5,984 nucleotides of DNA, from the NCBI GenBank assembly GCA_029013165.1, contig JAQXMV010000185.1, forward strand, positions 1 to 5,984, written 5' to 3'. Shown here one piece after another: positions 5,970-5,984 of the stretch; position 1 is the stretch's first letter, and every line of letters begins with the position of its first letter. A program made the translations under genes and the position numbers. The notes under the pieces are model-generated. The model was not told the origin of the DNA and searched no databases. It saw only the letters and a program-made list of their open reading frames with translations. Origin of the DNA: Oscillospiraceae bacterium (GTDB lineage Bacteria > Bacillota > Clostridia > Oscillospirales > Acutalibacteraceae).

Positions 5970-5984
5970 GAGACTGCCGAGAAA

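Noticed and set aside
5938..5984. Short open reading on the - strand through the palindrome (for example a 15-codon stretch ending in TGA at 5939-5937)
   Set aside because: All three frames run through a palindrome and two continue across the intrinsic terminator; no start is in the window and the peptides resemble no known C-terminus, so this looks like non-coding sequence.
1..5984. Novel defence, mobile or biosynthetic system
   Set aside because: All six genes are recognised housekeeping families with intact motifs, intergenic gaps are short and explained by promoters, ribosome binding sites and hairpins, and no tandem repeat array, integrase, transposase or att-like duplication is visible.

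Overview
This is an ordinary housekeeping segment of a bacterial chromosome, almost certainly from a Gram-positive member of the Firmicutes (Clostridia). An affiliation near the Oscillospiraceae/Ruminococcaceae is only a guess, from protein flavour and balanced base composition. Supporting evidence: a short type I signal peptidase with one membrane anchor, RbgA (the Firmicutes-type 50S assembly GTPase) directly downstream of it, a MetG with a single CxxC...CxxC zinc knuckle and a C-terminal tRNA-binding domain, strong AGGAGG-like ribosome binding sites, and sigma-A type promoters.

Layout. The + strand holds ispE (cut by the left edge), then a strong promoter, then pgsA, metG and tatD, ending in a perfect-stem intrinsic terminator at about 4198-4233. 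The - strand holds lepB followed by rbgA, transcribed toward the same terminator, which has a U-tract on both sides and so can serve both convergent units. Two start codons are better placed downstream of the longest open frame: pgsA at 879 (not 846, which overlaps the promoter -10 box) and lepB at 5809 (an ATG 8 nt after an AGGTGG box; the GTG at 5821 overlaps that box).

The right end (5822-5984) is non-coding. Read on the - strand it holds a 32-nt perfect palindrome, an abutting intrinsic terminator for an unseen upstream gene, then the lepB promoter (TTGACT-N17-TATACT).

Functionally the genes cover isoprenoid precursor synthesis (IspE), phosphatidylglycerol synthesis (PgsA), methionyl-tRNA charging (MetG), a metal-dependent DNase (TatD), signal peptide cleavage (LepB) and late 50S ribosome assembly (RbgA). 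I see no defence system, mobile element, CRISPR array, tRNA, rRNA or novel multi-gene system. The points most worth a second look are the palindrome at 5938-5969, the intercistronic hairpins at 1429-1455 and 5168-5195, and the promoter/start-codon overlap at pgsA.
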